Shown here one piece after another: positions 9,919 through 22,000 of a stretch of 64,000 nt of DNA (positions are counted from its first letter, which is position 1; every line of letters begins with the position of its first letter). The notes beneath the pieces are model-generated. The model was given only the letters and a program-made list of their open reading frames with translations. It ran no database searches and was not told the origin of the DNA. Location of the stretch: contig OZ037766.1 in NCBI GenBank assembly GCA_964035545.1, positions 15,454,722 through 15,518,721 on the forward strand, written 5' to 3'. The position numbers and the translations under genes were made by a program. The stretch is from Bugula neritina. Lineage: Eukaryota > Bryozoa > Gymnolaemata > Cheilostomatida > Bugulidae.

Positions 9919-12125
9919 TGTGTGTGTGTGTGTGTGCGTGTGTTTGTTTGTGTGGTTGTGTGTTTGTGTGTGTGCATGCATTATTATTATTACAAGACAC
10001 ATCCCAACTAAGCCTTGTGTGCTTTTGTTTATATCTTCAAGAATGGTGCACTCATCAAGTTTGGTTTTTCTAGTTGTTCTTAATTACAGTTTAATTGAGA
10101 CTCAAAATATTTAATGCATATAGGCCTGCGTGTGTTTCTGCACCACCTTCATGCACTTGAAAAATTAAAATATTACACCTGTTGGCTTTGTAGGCTAACA
10201 CATGAAGCTAAAGCAGATTCACTACAAAAATTAAAAGTGGTGCCATGGCAAAATTCTGCTGAAATGTTTTACATTCAAATAATACACAGCTGTGCGATAT
10301 TGAATATTAATCAACGTGCACATAACTCACTATAAAGGCTACTGCTGTGCTCTTATAATAATATTTTTAAAAAATGAGCAGTAATATTACACCTCAGCAA
10401 TGAAGGGTAGATTAGAATCCATGACAATATTGCACTGAAGCTCAACTAGCAACTGACTATAGTGAATCTTCATTTAGGTAAATAAATTTATGAATGACAA
10501 CTGACATGGCAGAGGTTTAAACAGACTGACGGTAGAATAAGGTGCGACACATAATTATCTAAATACTTGAGTAAAGCTGCATGTACACAGACCGATTTTT
10601 CATGAAAATCAGCCAATAAACTGTTGGCGATTTTTTAGGAGTTTTAAAAAACAGGCCGATTTTGCTTTTGGCCGATTTTGTTCAATTTATCGGCCGATTT
10701 TCTGGAGAACCAGCCAATCAAAAGTTTGCAGAAAATCATGACGGCAAGCGAAATTAACACCATGGTTGAAATACAAACAGGAAGTAATTAATACCATTGA
10801 ACTATAGTTGGCTTTAGTTTTAGTTCAGTGGCTATTACTACCATACATCGTTTATGAAATACAATTAATTAAAATAACTATCAATAGCTTTAGTAGTAAT
10901 AACAACCCATCGGTTGTTGTGTAACTTTGAGAAAGTTAGTTTCAATTTCATGGAAAGTCCTTGAATATTGCTCTTTTTTTAAATAGAAAATTAGTATTAT
11001 TCTTAACTTTTACTCATGTATAATAATATGCTTTATAACTTGTAGTTTACATGTTGTTGTTTTTATATTCATGTAACCAGTATTAGTATGAGTGTCTTAA
11101 CTTTACAATTTAAATATTTTCTTAGGGAACAGATTTGCCGCGATTTAGAGTTTTCATCAACTATATAAACAATAACGCTTGAGTTAAACTTCTAGTTTTA
11201 AACTAAATAGCTTAAATTAATTTGGTAAGTGATGTTAATTGTAGCTTAGTAATCAATGCATAATTATAGATATTAAATCTGGTTAAATAAATAGCTACCA
11301 AGCCAGCTATTTGCTTTTTAATTTAGTACTAAAATTAGCCATACATTTTTACGCAACTTTCAAATGCAGCAAGCTGTCAACAAATTATACACTGCCAGTT
11401 TATTTTATTTAGTTTTTATTTATTAGAACATCAGAATAAACAGAAATGTTGAAGTTGAAATATTTTGATTGATTACTATGCCAACGCAAATACAACTGAT
11501 CTTGACCTCTGCTCATAAACCTAAGAAAGTTATACAGACTGAGAGCCATCTGCCAATAAAACGCAAGCAGACAAATACCGCGGGACATAAAAATCGTCTA
11601 AAAATTCGGCCATGCATATGTACATGTAGCTTATTGCGGGTTTCATAATTAACTTATGGTGTAATAACAAGTCTACTTTAATACATAGCACCTATCAGTC
11701 TTGTTCTCAAGATTGATTGGGTCTAAATTTTTAATTTCTAACTTGATTCTATATTTTGAATAAAATATATTAATGTTATAAAGTTATGTTTTTGATCTAC
11801 TTGTTGCTTTTTGCCACTATAACAACTAGCAGTAAATACAAACAGCCTTGTTAATAGTATTTTGCAATGTTACCTACTTAAGGTTGTCTATCTTTGGTGC
11901 CATAAATTGAGATGCTGTGACATTTAGCGATATTCTAGAATGAAAATTTGAGTAAACATACGAGTATATCACAGCATATTATCACTGTATATTTTTGTTG
12001 ATATATGCATAATAAGAAGATATATTAATTAATATTTCATACCTGGTGTTTATTGCCAACCAAATCCAAGTAATACCCATCAAAGATATCACAATCATTA
12101 ATATCCTTGACTCGAGTGTGTGCAT
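6272..12125 (-). CDS. Small signal-anchored protein with three LDLa repeats (copy B gene)
   Basis: Three exons join in frame on the minus strand: 12125-12043 (phase 2 end), 7549-7395 (phase 1 end) and 6492-6272, giving 152 residues. Residues 1-6 are polar and about 8-26 hydrophobic: a signal peptide or type II anchor. LDLa 1 (residues 39-68) keeps the CDG..DC.D.SDE calcium-binding core but lacks cysteines I and III. LDLa 2 (70-105) has all six cysteines and spans the second intron, which confirms that splice. LDLa 3 (107-145) has six cysteines but a weak core (QG in place of DG, SDE kept). The tail is Cys-Lys rich (CDCKKCKN). The TGA stop overlaps an AATAAA. The large first intron holds the left part of copy B, including several transposons. 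LDLa modules bind ligands extracellularly; the ligand here is unknown. No known family member of this exact layout is recognised. The acceptor of exon 2 (after 7550) is the least certain boundary. Confidence 0.8.
7631..7719. repeat. CATA / CA / TA microsatellite
   Basis: A compound simple repeat: several CATA units, a short CA run, then about 50 bases of alternating TA. It lies just upstream (minus strand) of LDLa exon 2, inside intron 1. Confidence 0.95.
7770..9080. mobile_element. Non-coding TIR element carrying GTTGAACC repeats
   Basis: The left end (TAAGGAAAAGTGGGGCTAGT then TGAACC) and the reverse complement of the right end (TAGGGAACTGTAGGGCTAGT then TAAACC) match over about 26 bases, so this looks like a DNA transposon of about 1.3 kb. 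Inside, further copies of the motif occur in both orientations (near 8128-8170 and 8842-8885). No transposase frame is present. The target duplication could not be resolved. The right half is repeated at 1-626, as part of the segmental duplication. Confidence 0.6.
9600..10140. repeat. Local duplication flanking a GT tract, only in copy B
   Basis: The segment that reads CTTACAAGACACATTCCAA... through ...TAATGCATATAGGCCTGC occurs once in copy A (about 1137-1405) but in copy B it occurs before the GT tract (about 9602-9860) and again after it (about 9991-10128). The GT tract sits exactly between the two halves. This suggests slippage or unequal exchange at the microsatellite. Confidence 0.65.
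9870..9976. repeat. GT microsatellite with Z-DNA potential
   Basis: About 105 bases of alternating GT with a few CG, TT and GG interruptions. It is absent from copy A, so it expanded after the duplication. Alternating purine-pyrimidine runs of this length can adopt left-handed DNA. Confidence 0.95.
10575..11631. mobile_element. 1.06 kb non-coding TIR element inserted in copy B
   Basis: Copy A reads GAGTAATGTGGGTTT at this spot. Copy B reads GAGTAA, then the element, then TATTGCGGGTTT, so a TAA-like trinucleotide was duplicated. The ends are inverted: AGCTGCATGTACACAGACCG on the left and, reverse-complemented, AGCTACATGTACATATGCAT on the right, both followed by a GCCGA-type motif and a run of T. 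Several GGCCGATTTT motifs are clustered in the left 150 bases. No transposase frame is present, so it is non-autonomous. The 3-base target is again compatible with a PIF/Harbinger-type enzyme. Confidence 0.82.
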
Positions 12126-14050
12126 GGTGTACTTTGTTTTGCTGCAGAGTATTAACAGAAGTTTTGTTCTTTCCATTATATACCAATGAATATAATTGTT
12201 ATGGAAAACAAATATGTTACATGCATGAATAATTTAATACAGTAGGTAGAGATGTTGAGTTGGCTTTTGGCTCTAATTTCTAAAGTTTTTCTTTTAGCTT
12301 CAAACAAGTTATACAATAAAGTGCCATATTTGTGCTTTTACTGTGTATGTTTTAACCAATTCATTTCTAACAAAATATAAAAACATTTTATTCCGAAAAC
12401 AAAGTTAACACCTGATTAACTGTTTTGTTGTTGTAAACCACTAAAATAAAGCATCCAGATATTTCGTAAACATGTTGAAAAACATTCTTTAAATAATAAA
12501 AGTAGTTTAAACCAAAAAGTAAAACAATACATTTTCATTTATATAATGATTACAAAAAATGCCAGTTTATCCGCTAGCTTCACTGCAAATCTTATTTAGG
12601 CTAATGGTATATCTACTAAACTTTCTTTGCTTTTTAATAATTTTCTGTTTTAGTGAATTTTAACAACCTATTATCTTCAATTTGGACAGATGAATTGTTT
12701 AAATGTGGCCGTAATCACTAAGGTTTGACAAAGAAATATATTTTTACTCCTCTTTGGTGTTAAGTAATGCAGCTATTTTTATAAAAAATTCAATAAATTG
12801 CTGTGTTTCAATGTATATATTGACCACCAATGACTGAGTCAAAGAATGCCATGACTAGTTAGTGTTGGATTTATATAGTAATATTTGTAGCAATAGAGCT
12901 ATAAACAAGCCTGTGCCAGACAATATACAGAAAGTCATAGAATAGCTAACATTGTTATAAAACTTCAGTTATAGTTGTAATGATTCGTGCTTGTCCTTTA
13001 CAGCTTAGCATATAATACAGCAAAAGCTTGTATTGTTTTTTAAATGTCTGGACACAAGTCTTTCCTTGTTCGCAGCAAAGGATACTAGAAATAAGGTGCT
13101 ATTATGCAATATAATATCATTTAAACTAGCTAAAGGATATCACATGATATGACTAATTTTACAATACCAAGGGTGGAGCCCATATTGGCTCAGTTACACT
13201 TGCATTAGCTAACACACCCATGCTGTTGTCAAACTCAGCTCAACTGTGTTACATGAATAGTAGTGGATTGGCTGTAGAGGTGGTGGTAGAGCTGGTTCAT
13301 ACTCTTAAGCAAATATCTTTGTTTCCTGTTAAAGTGTTAAGCGTTAGATTTACAGTTACTTCAAATGAATGGTGCCTTTGAAAAGAAGCTGTCAGCTCAA
13401 TACTACGATTTAGCAGGATGTTAGCATGCAGCATGTCATGTTCTGGGCTGTACAGATTTCAAACATGAATAGCGTACATGTGCAGTCTAGACTCTCTGGT
13501 TCTCTCAAGCAAATACACATGTATTACTACAGTGATTGTTACGAAAAGCCATTTTAGTAAGCATATCTTCTCTCATCTTTGCACTCAAAGAGGTTTTTTG
13601 CTGCTAAACCTAAACTAGAAAATGGTTAGCTTTAAAGTAGCAATGGGAATACGAAGAGAAGTTGGGACACAACTAGGTGCATTTACTCAGAGTAGGCAAT
13701 AGGAAATATATATACTGTATTAGGATTTAGAATGCATATATAGAAAAAAACATAGAGAACAGGATTATGATGTATTTTATTGTGCACGGAACACATTAGC
13801 TAGTTGAGTAGTACAGGGATAATGAAACCAGGATGTAGATAGAGCATTAGCTATGTAACTTAACGCTTTTAATATCCGTTTTCTTTGAAAGCTTGTATTG
13901 CAACAATGCCATAATACTACACAATGATCATATTTCACAAAGTACATATAGAAAACACCTACACAGAGCATAGAGAACTCTTACAAAATTTATTTGGACA
14001 AAAGATTTACTTAAACAAATAAATGTATGGTCACTTTTTCTAAAACTACT

Positions 14051-15144
14051 TCAATAAAATTACACATGACTCTTCTTTTTAAAATATTCAGATATTTCAG
14101 ATATATATTATATACTTGTTGATATTGAATGCAATAATTTAGAACAAGAGTATATTTTACCCATAGCTAATCAGCCCAACTGAGCTCCTTGAATTCAACC
14201 TTGCACATTGCATTACCAACAACTGTAATGGTATATTTACTAAATGAATGACTTAGTTTAGAGGATAGAGAAACCTAGATATAGGATAAGGCTATTTCAA
14301 GTTTAAACATGTCATATTAGCCGAGGTAAAATTAAATTAAGGCAGTTTTACATAAAAAGAGGAAATATACTATATATCTACAAAGTTTCAATTAATAATA
14401 TAATGATATGGCAAACTTATGTCGTTGAGTATATACCAATGTATGCCATGTTTATATCATTATGTGTTGACATTACTTATATTTTGCACCATTATGATTA
14501 TGTATGCCATACACATACTGTTGTGTATACCCTATACATGTACGTATATCAGTCCTGAAATACCTAATTAGCATCATTTCTCTAAGTTGTAGTGAAAATG
14601 TGGTTTGCACAATTTTGCTTATTTGAGAGCTTGTGGCAGTTTTTTCCAACAATCCTTTGATCTTTGCTCATCACTTGCAAAAGCCACTTCACATCATCCA
14701 TTACTTTTCTTAATAATCGATTTAATGAATCAAATCGGACTTTAGTCAAATTGAAGTGCACAACATTTGCAAATTAACTCAATTAGGAGTTGCATACACG
14801 TACATATGCTAAAATCTGGGACACTGTCTCTTTTGCATGCGCTTAATGACCAAATAAATAGAAAAACTATATATGAATTTTATATAAATTTCTACCTTTT
14901 AATATAACATAAATAATTAAATTAGCCAGTGGTGATGTCTTGGTGTGACAACTATAAAAAAGTTTTTTCACATCACTCCTTGTGACACACATTAGTTTTT
15001 TTCTCTTTTTTCTTCACATTTTATGCGATTTGATACATAAAGAAAATACAAAAGGATAGTTGATTTTTAGCGTGTATGTCTAAATAAAACTCAAACTATT
15101 ATATTATAAATTTAGTATTGTTCATCAATGGTGTCTGGTAAAAA
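14051..15144. other. Single-copy spacer, nothing recognised
   Basis: AT-rich sequence between the duplicated block and the foldback repeat. No open frame, RNA gene or repeat was recognised on either strand. Confidence 0.6.
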
Positions 15145-15456
15145 AGGGCACAGGAGAAAATGCACTTAAAAAATAACACAGGTAATAATAGCACAGGTAA
15201 TATTGGCACAAATGAAAAAATAAGTAAAATTGGCACATTTTCAAGGTGGGATTTGGGGTGAGGGCTGAAGATTTAGGGTGAGGGTCTAGGTTTGGGGATA
15301 GGGGTATGAGTTTGGGGTTTTAGGGTTTGGGGTTTTAGGGTTTGGGGTTTTGGGAGTTTATGGTTTGAGTTTGGGGTTTGGGAAAATTTAACATCAGTGT
15401 GCCATTTTACCTACTTTCCTATTTGTGCCATCTTTACCTGTGCCATGCTTACCTAA
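15145..15456. mobile_element. Foldback element with a G-rich telomere-like centre
   Basis: The left arm (about 15145-15243) and the reverse complement of the right arm (about 15382-15456) share a series of GGCACA and AGGTAA motifs in the same order, for instance GGCACAGGTAA, GGCACAAAT and GTAAAATGGCACA. Between the arms lie about 140 bases made of G-runs of three or four separated by TTTA, TTT or GA (TTTAGGG and TTTGGGG-like units). The G strand is the plus strand. It resembles a minisatellite-bearing non-autonomous element; no coding sequence is present. Confidence 0.7.
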
Positions 15457-16020
15457 ACTCATTCTTCAGCAGCTTTATTCTTTTGAGCTTTGTGATTTTA
15501 TTGGAGTTATGTTCTCAACTGAGTAGCGTGTTTCGACCATTTTAGCAATTTATCTACGACTTCTTACTTATCGGATCGTATTGAAATTGACATGTTAGGA
15601 TAGCGTCATTATTAGTTCACACTAACAATTCCAATTTTTAGTTTTGTTCTTGACTAGAGTTGGTAAATTTTGCCATCAGAACTCCAAGACTTCTATTTCT
15701 TATCAATATGAATATCATGATTTTTTCTCGAACTCTAGAATAACATTCTGTAAGTGCAACGATGTCCGTGCATGGCAGGTGTAATGTTAAAAACTAAAAA
15801 TTTTATTCGTAAACCTCTATCTAATCAATCTTGTCAGTTGTGGCCTGTGACATAAATTTTAAATTTCATACTGATATTCATTATGATTATGAATTATCAT
15901 TATGGTTTAGATTATTCATTTTGATTATGACTTATGTCTATGATAATTGACTTTGATCAGGATTTTTTTCTAGTAGTAGTTCTACACTTACTCTTAGAGT
16001 TAGTCTCACGCTTACTCTCA

Positions 16021-16059
16021 CTTGGTCTAAATTTTACAGCAAAGAAATAGATATCAGAC
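16021..16059 (+). promoter_or_regulatory. INTS3: Possible 3' splice site and 5' leader of INTS3
   Basis: A pyrimidine-rich stretch ends in TTTTACAG at 16039, 20 bases before the ATG. This suggests that the start codon lies in the second exon, behind a non-coding first exon further upstream. The start context is CAGACATGG. The promoter itself was not identified. Confidence 0.35.
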
Positions 16060-19000
16060 ATGGCTACAATAGTGCTTCCACAAGGACAAGTGCAAGGTCC
16101 ACGAATGTTGCACAACGCCGGCATAGATCAAAAAGATGATGTTGAAGAGGTACACGCAATTATTTTTGTATTATTAATTTATCAATAACTATAATAGCAA
16201 TACATTAACTGAAAATTATTATATTTATTGTCATTTTCATGTTGATGTTATCAATATCAGTAATTCAAATGGCAAATGTAATGATTAAACAACTATACGA
16301 AATGTTGCTTTAAACTTGTGCAAGCATAGTGTGATTATTACATTTGGAGTCATGATTGTGTTTATTATTATTATTATTATTATCTTTTTTACAGTTCAAA
16401 TTAAAAAATTAATATTGTTATTAAGTGTGATTGTGTTTTTAGGTGTTATTTTGGATTATTATATTTTTTTTCAGTTCTTGTTTAATTTTGAGACTGTAAT
16501 TAGCTTTAAGTTTAAGTTTATTGCAGTAGCTTTTGCTTTGACCATTATTATAACTGTCAACTCAAAAATCCAAATTTGTCGTATAACTATAAGTGTAAGT
16601 GTAGCTATTAAATAATAATTATATTGTTATTAAATGAGGGGCTTGGATTATGCATTAATATGAAATTAATATTAAATTAGTATTTTAATTAAATTAATAA
16701 ATTTAAAATTAATTTTATGATTTAATGCATTAATATTAAAAATTTGTCTAAAATTACTAAAATTGGTATGTATTATTTATATTCACTATTCTTATAACCA
16801 AGTTTTGTCACTAATAATAAAGCAAATCAATAATGATAAGATAAACAATTATAGTATCCTTATATTTCTGTGAATACTAAATTGCTGTTAGTATTATTAG
16901 TACTACTGTAACTTCTGAACTTATTGCTAATACAATTACTAAAAAAGAATGATTGTTGTTGTCACTTATTTTATTCAACACTCGCACATTCACTGGACAA
17001 CCTAAGCAGCTGAGGGTAGTTAGCATATACTATTTCAAAGCCCATCATTTGAAGAAGGCATCCTATAAGTTAACTGTGTAGTCAATCATCTAATAAAACT
17101 TTGGGCGCATTGGTAACTTTGGGGTAAAAATGGTTTCTCATATGCTCAGGTAATGATTATTAGCAGGGCCGTTAGGCTTGTAGCTGCTTGCAGTTACTCT
17201 GACTTATATATATACATTTATTAAAATAGTTTAAAGTAATTTAAAGTGGCTTAATTATCAAATTCGTTAATACTTTACTGTTAGGTAATCCCCAAAGTAA
17301 CATTTTATTTGGGACCTTCTTTTAAATTTGCACAAATGTTTTAGAAAATGCTGAAAAACTATTTACACGTAAAAGAGTCCATCAATGGACTATCTGAGAG
17401 GGATATCAATGATGTACTTGTAAAACAGGTATTCCTATACATTTTCAAGTTTTGGAGTTATCATTTGATTTCTGGTCTAAATTATTTTTCTTTAAACTGC
17501 CTCAATCACAGCTTTAATGAGTATTTTTGCAATGTAGTGAATTTTTTTATTAAATATATTTATCATACAGGCTCATTCAGGGAATCATGATGCAATTCAA
17601 ATTGGACTTTTGTATGGAATTCTTGTCGACCCAGTTCAGGGAGTGGAGCAGAATGTAAGTTTTAGTCAATCGATGGGCAAATTTCTAGTTTTTGTTGCTT
17701 CTGTTATTGTTCATGTTTTGGTTCAAACTTCATTACTTTTATTCTGATAAAGGCGTTATGCGTTGAATAAAGCAACTGTATATGTAACTATAACATTGTT
17801 TTACTTTTATATATAAAGATTTAGAAATCTTAAGTGATGTGCGAGCTTTTTGTGATGGACCCTTTCCTGCAGCAAAGTATTCATTGTCACTGAAAATATA
17901 AACTAATCATTTTGAGCATTTGATGGAAGATTAAATATGTTTTCATTTCAATACTTGAATATTTTATACAGCTTTACTTTAAAATTGACATATATTACTC
18001 AGAAAATAGAATATATTTAGATTATTTTCATATTTAATATCTTGTATTTGCTTTATCAAGTCATTTGCCAAAACATACTTAAATAATAATATAATTTTTA
18101 TTGAGCACGTCAGGTGGCACATACAGTATGTAGTCTAATATTGTGCTGTACTTGTTAGCGCTAACATGCTGTATTCTCGTACCTAACTACTGAATGTTTT
18201 AGTACTACAAATACATGATGGCTATATGCAGGGATGCCAGCGCTTGCGTAACCAACAGGCTCAGTCTAATCACCTTTGAGAAATGGCACAAGCTTTGTGA
18301 GTTCTCACAAGCAAGAGTAAGTGTTTCATTCTATAATACATATGTTTAAACTATTTCTCACCTTTTTCACCTAGATCGCTCTATAAAACTTGCTTGAGCT
18401 TATAGTTGCTATCCCTTTGAGAACCCCTTATAAAAATAGGTTTTTTAAACAGAGCGATTATGACTGAATGCCCTTCCTAGCAATGCCAATGGCCTTAGTT
18501 CATGCCTACACTTTAAAACTGATATCATTATTATTTTCCTTAGGCTTTGTGGGTATTTCGTCAGATGCTAACCAACTCAATACCTGGCATAGAGCCAGTG
18601 TTTCACAACCTTCTAAGACAGATAGCAGGTAAGATTTAGAACCAGATGCTCAATCTATATCCAGTGTTATAACAGCTAATAGATGACTTGAATGAGTAGC
18701 AATTTGCCAGTGAAGACAATGGTGTTATCCTTACCTTCAGACTTCTAGTAGAAAGGTTATGTAAGCAATGCTGATAATTACCGGAATTATGAGACTGCAG
18801 TTGAGCTGTGGCACTCATACATGCAGTGTTACATATGGTTGTTATAATTATGATGGTCACCATCCAATATATTTGTATTTTATTAAAGTGCTAGCATATT
18901 ATCATTCATCAGGTGGAGATGTGAGCCCAAAGAACCTCATGTTAGCAGACAGGGTTATTGACATTCTTCACGAAAATCGGTAAACAATGTTTTCACGTTT

Positions 19001-22000
19001 ATCAGTTAGATCAAAAAGTGCCATGTATTGCATGTGAAACACGTTTCAGACTCTACAAAGTCTATAATTTCATGAAAAAATGATGTTTACTAAATCTTCA
19101 GCCATTTAAAAATTTATAGATGCATTTCTAATTTAACTATAACGCAGATAGGTCTTGTTTTAATTGGTAATGCACTCACTTGCCATGGTCTTTGAAGATG
19201 TATTTTCTGTCTATTAGGCTTTTATATACAAATTTCTCACTGTAGTTTTACCATCTGCATAATAAATTGAACTGTTTCTGCACCTTTTCATACCGTGTAA
19301 GGTATAGACTAACGTTACTGCTATTTCCCGCTAGCGGATGGTTAGATAAACAAGCTCACATGCACGCCAATGCAATGGCTGTCTATACATTCTTACGGGT
19401 GGTGGCTGATCATATGGAACCCAGCCTTACCAATCTCAGGACTAAGGAGGTCAACTTCTGTGTGTCTATATTGTTACATAAGGTCAGTCTTTCGGTTCTC
19501 ATTAGCCGTTGACACTCTGATAACTGGTGCATTTATATACTGTGATGAAACAAGTTTTAGTATGTTGCTACACCACCATATTTAGCAGAATTTAGTACTT
19601 CCTGTAACATTAACTGAATTACTGTTATTTCTCTGCAGTGGGCTGAATGCATGGTGATTGGGCGGGACTTGATTCGTCTCTTACAAGCTGTATCACGGAT
19701 ACCTGACTTGGAGAATGTGTGGAGACTAGTGTTGCATGACCCTGCTAAACTAGACCCTAGCTTCAAAGGTACAGACACATCTGTTTAACATGGGGCAGTG
19801 TTTTATATCTAGTTATATTATGTTTACTGCTCACGGGTCACAAAACAACTAAATAAGATAATACTGGAAACATATTGTTAAATGAAATATCAATGGCACC
19901 CGTTATCACAACTTTCAATACTGTTATTTCATAATAAATTTGTTAGCCAAGACAGTTGACAGCAATAATCATATGCATTCATCATGTTGTTGAGTCTCAA
20001 AAATAAAATTGCACTGGAGATAGAGCAGTGCAACTAGAAGTTCATCAGTCATTATAAGCAGTATGCATGTACATTTATCCATTTGCTTTCAACTGATAAT
20101 GTGCTGAATACTACACAACCTAAGTTTGCTCAAAGGAGTTCCCATGCTGTGCCAGAAGGTGATACAGGTCACAGTGTAATGCTATGCTATTCTGTGTCAT
20201 GTCACAGGACTGGCCCACATCATGTCTTGCAAGACTCCAAAGAGATTCATAGCTCTCAGACTCACTCCAGAAATGGAAGGCAAACTGGTTTATCTAACAA
20301 CCAAAGTCAAGTTTGGTAACCATAAGAGATACCAGGACTGGTTTCAGCGACAGGTATAGCTACAAACCTTATCGTGAAACCCAATGCATGTTTTAATTAA
20401 ATTGCTGATGAGGTGTCTTTACCGATTAGACAAATATTTCTGTTATGATGCATTTGTGAAGCACATACATGGTTTTAGCATTAGTTCAGAAATTTTGTTG
20501 TAACTGAAGCTTTACATGCCATGTACACATTGTTTATACATTTTGATAATAGCTCTTGAATGCTTGCTTTATCATATCTTTGCAGTATTTATATGCAGAA
20601 AGTTATTTTTGTTTTCCTGAAGTCCTTGTTATTATGTTAGTGTTTTTTCTATACGTATTCCATTTATAATGCTGATATGGTATTTGTATTTAGTACTTGT
20701 CTACCCCTGAAAGTCAGTCTCTGAGGAATGATTTGATAAGATTCATATGTGTTGTGATACATCCAAGTAATGACATGTTGCAATCTGACCTCATTCCTAG
20801 ATGGGCTGTGATTGGCTGGCTTCTCACCACCTGCACAGTATGTTTCCTTGTGGACAATTACAGTTCAAATATGGATTATATTTAAAATAATTGTATCATG
20901 TTTTCCAAACTTTTTCTGATATTTTGTTTTTCTTTGGTAGTTTTATATAGTTTGTCTAAAGATGCATTAATAACTTAACAGTTTTGAAGTAGATTCTGGA
21001 ATTTCTAATTTTATTGCCAGCATTACGTAATGTGACTGGTTTTAGTTGGCAAAAATAGAAGCGTGTACATTATACAGTGTTATTACTACTAGATGTATAA
21101 ATCATGTATTGCTACTATAAATGTTGTATTTTCACTATGAATTATGTATTACCATTCTGTGTCAAATAGCGGTACAGTTGTAGTTAATTGATTATTTTAC
21201 AGTCAAATGTGGCTGCATCTTTGGCAAAGTTGGCTCTGTTCTGGGATTGGCTGTTTTATGACAAAACCAAGTCAGAAAATAGTACTATTATGCATATAGA
21301 GCCAGCTATATTGGTGATGCAACACTCAATGAAGCCACATATGCAGATCACAGTAAGCCTGCTGGATTTTCTTGTCAGGGTAAGTTCTATTGTGGTGAAT
21401 CTTTTGAAGAATATTGTTTTTATTGTGTTATAATTTGTTTATACTTTTTAATTTACTACTTCATCTCAAAGTAACTTGCCTCGGGACTTAACATCTACTT
21501 TCTGTGGCACAGCTTTTATTCTCGGATCAGTCGTACACTACCTGCTTACAAATCATATGTTACCATTACTTTGTAGTTTATTCAGGATTTCATATTAGCA
21601 GTCTGTGCTTTACATATAGTCCCTGTGCTATCTCTTGCTAAACTAGCAATATTTAGTTGATGTTATAGACATTTATATTGTACTGATATAGCAACTCTAG
21701 AATATTTTCTCATACTAAATATTACAGTATTTTTATCACTCAACTGAGATATGGCAATAAATAATATTATTTACTTCTAGATTATACCTACATTCTATCC
21801 ACCCCTGAAGAGTCATGTCAAGGCTGGAATCAACTCGGCTCTCAGCGATATTTCCAGCAAAAAAGTTCTTCCGTAAATATTTTCATATCGTTTTATCTTT
21901 TTGTTATTTTGGATTTTTACCTGCTAAATAGTAGGTGTAGCTGTGTCTAGGGACATGTTATGTTTTTCTCTCGCATGGCTAAAGGTACAGTTTTAGTTCG

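Larger units (their letters stand above)
8439..14050. repeat. Tandem segmental duplication, copy B
   Basis: Direct-orientation counterpart of 1-5290. It is longer mainly because of the GT tract with a local duplication (9600-10130) and the 10575-11631 element, and it lacks the three MITEs of copy A. It contains exon 1 of the LDLa gene. Beyond about 14050 the sequence is single-copy and leads into INTS3. Confidence 0.93.

Noticed and set aside
9843-10114. Cys-Val repeat open frames
   Set aside because: They are translations of the GT microsatellite.
12126-12176. Upstream in-frame ATG (MERTK) as the start of the LDLa protein
   Set aside because: In copy A the equivalent ATG runs into a stop codon before the conserved MHTLES, so selection appears to act from MHTLES on.
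16316-16615. A 99-codon hydrophobic frame in INTS3 intron 1
   Set aside because: It is an ATT-rich low-complexity intron stretch; there is no conserved motif.
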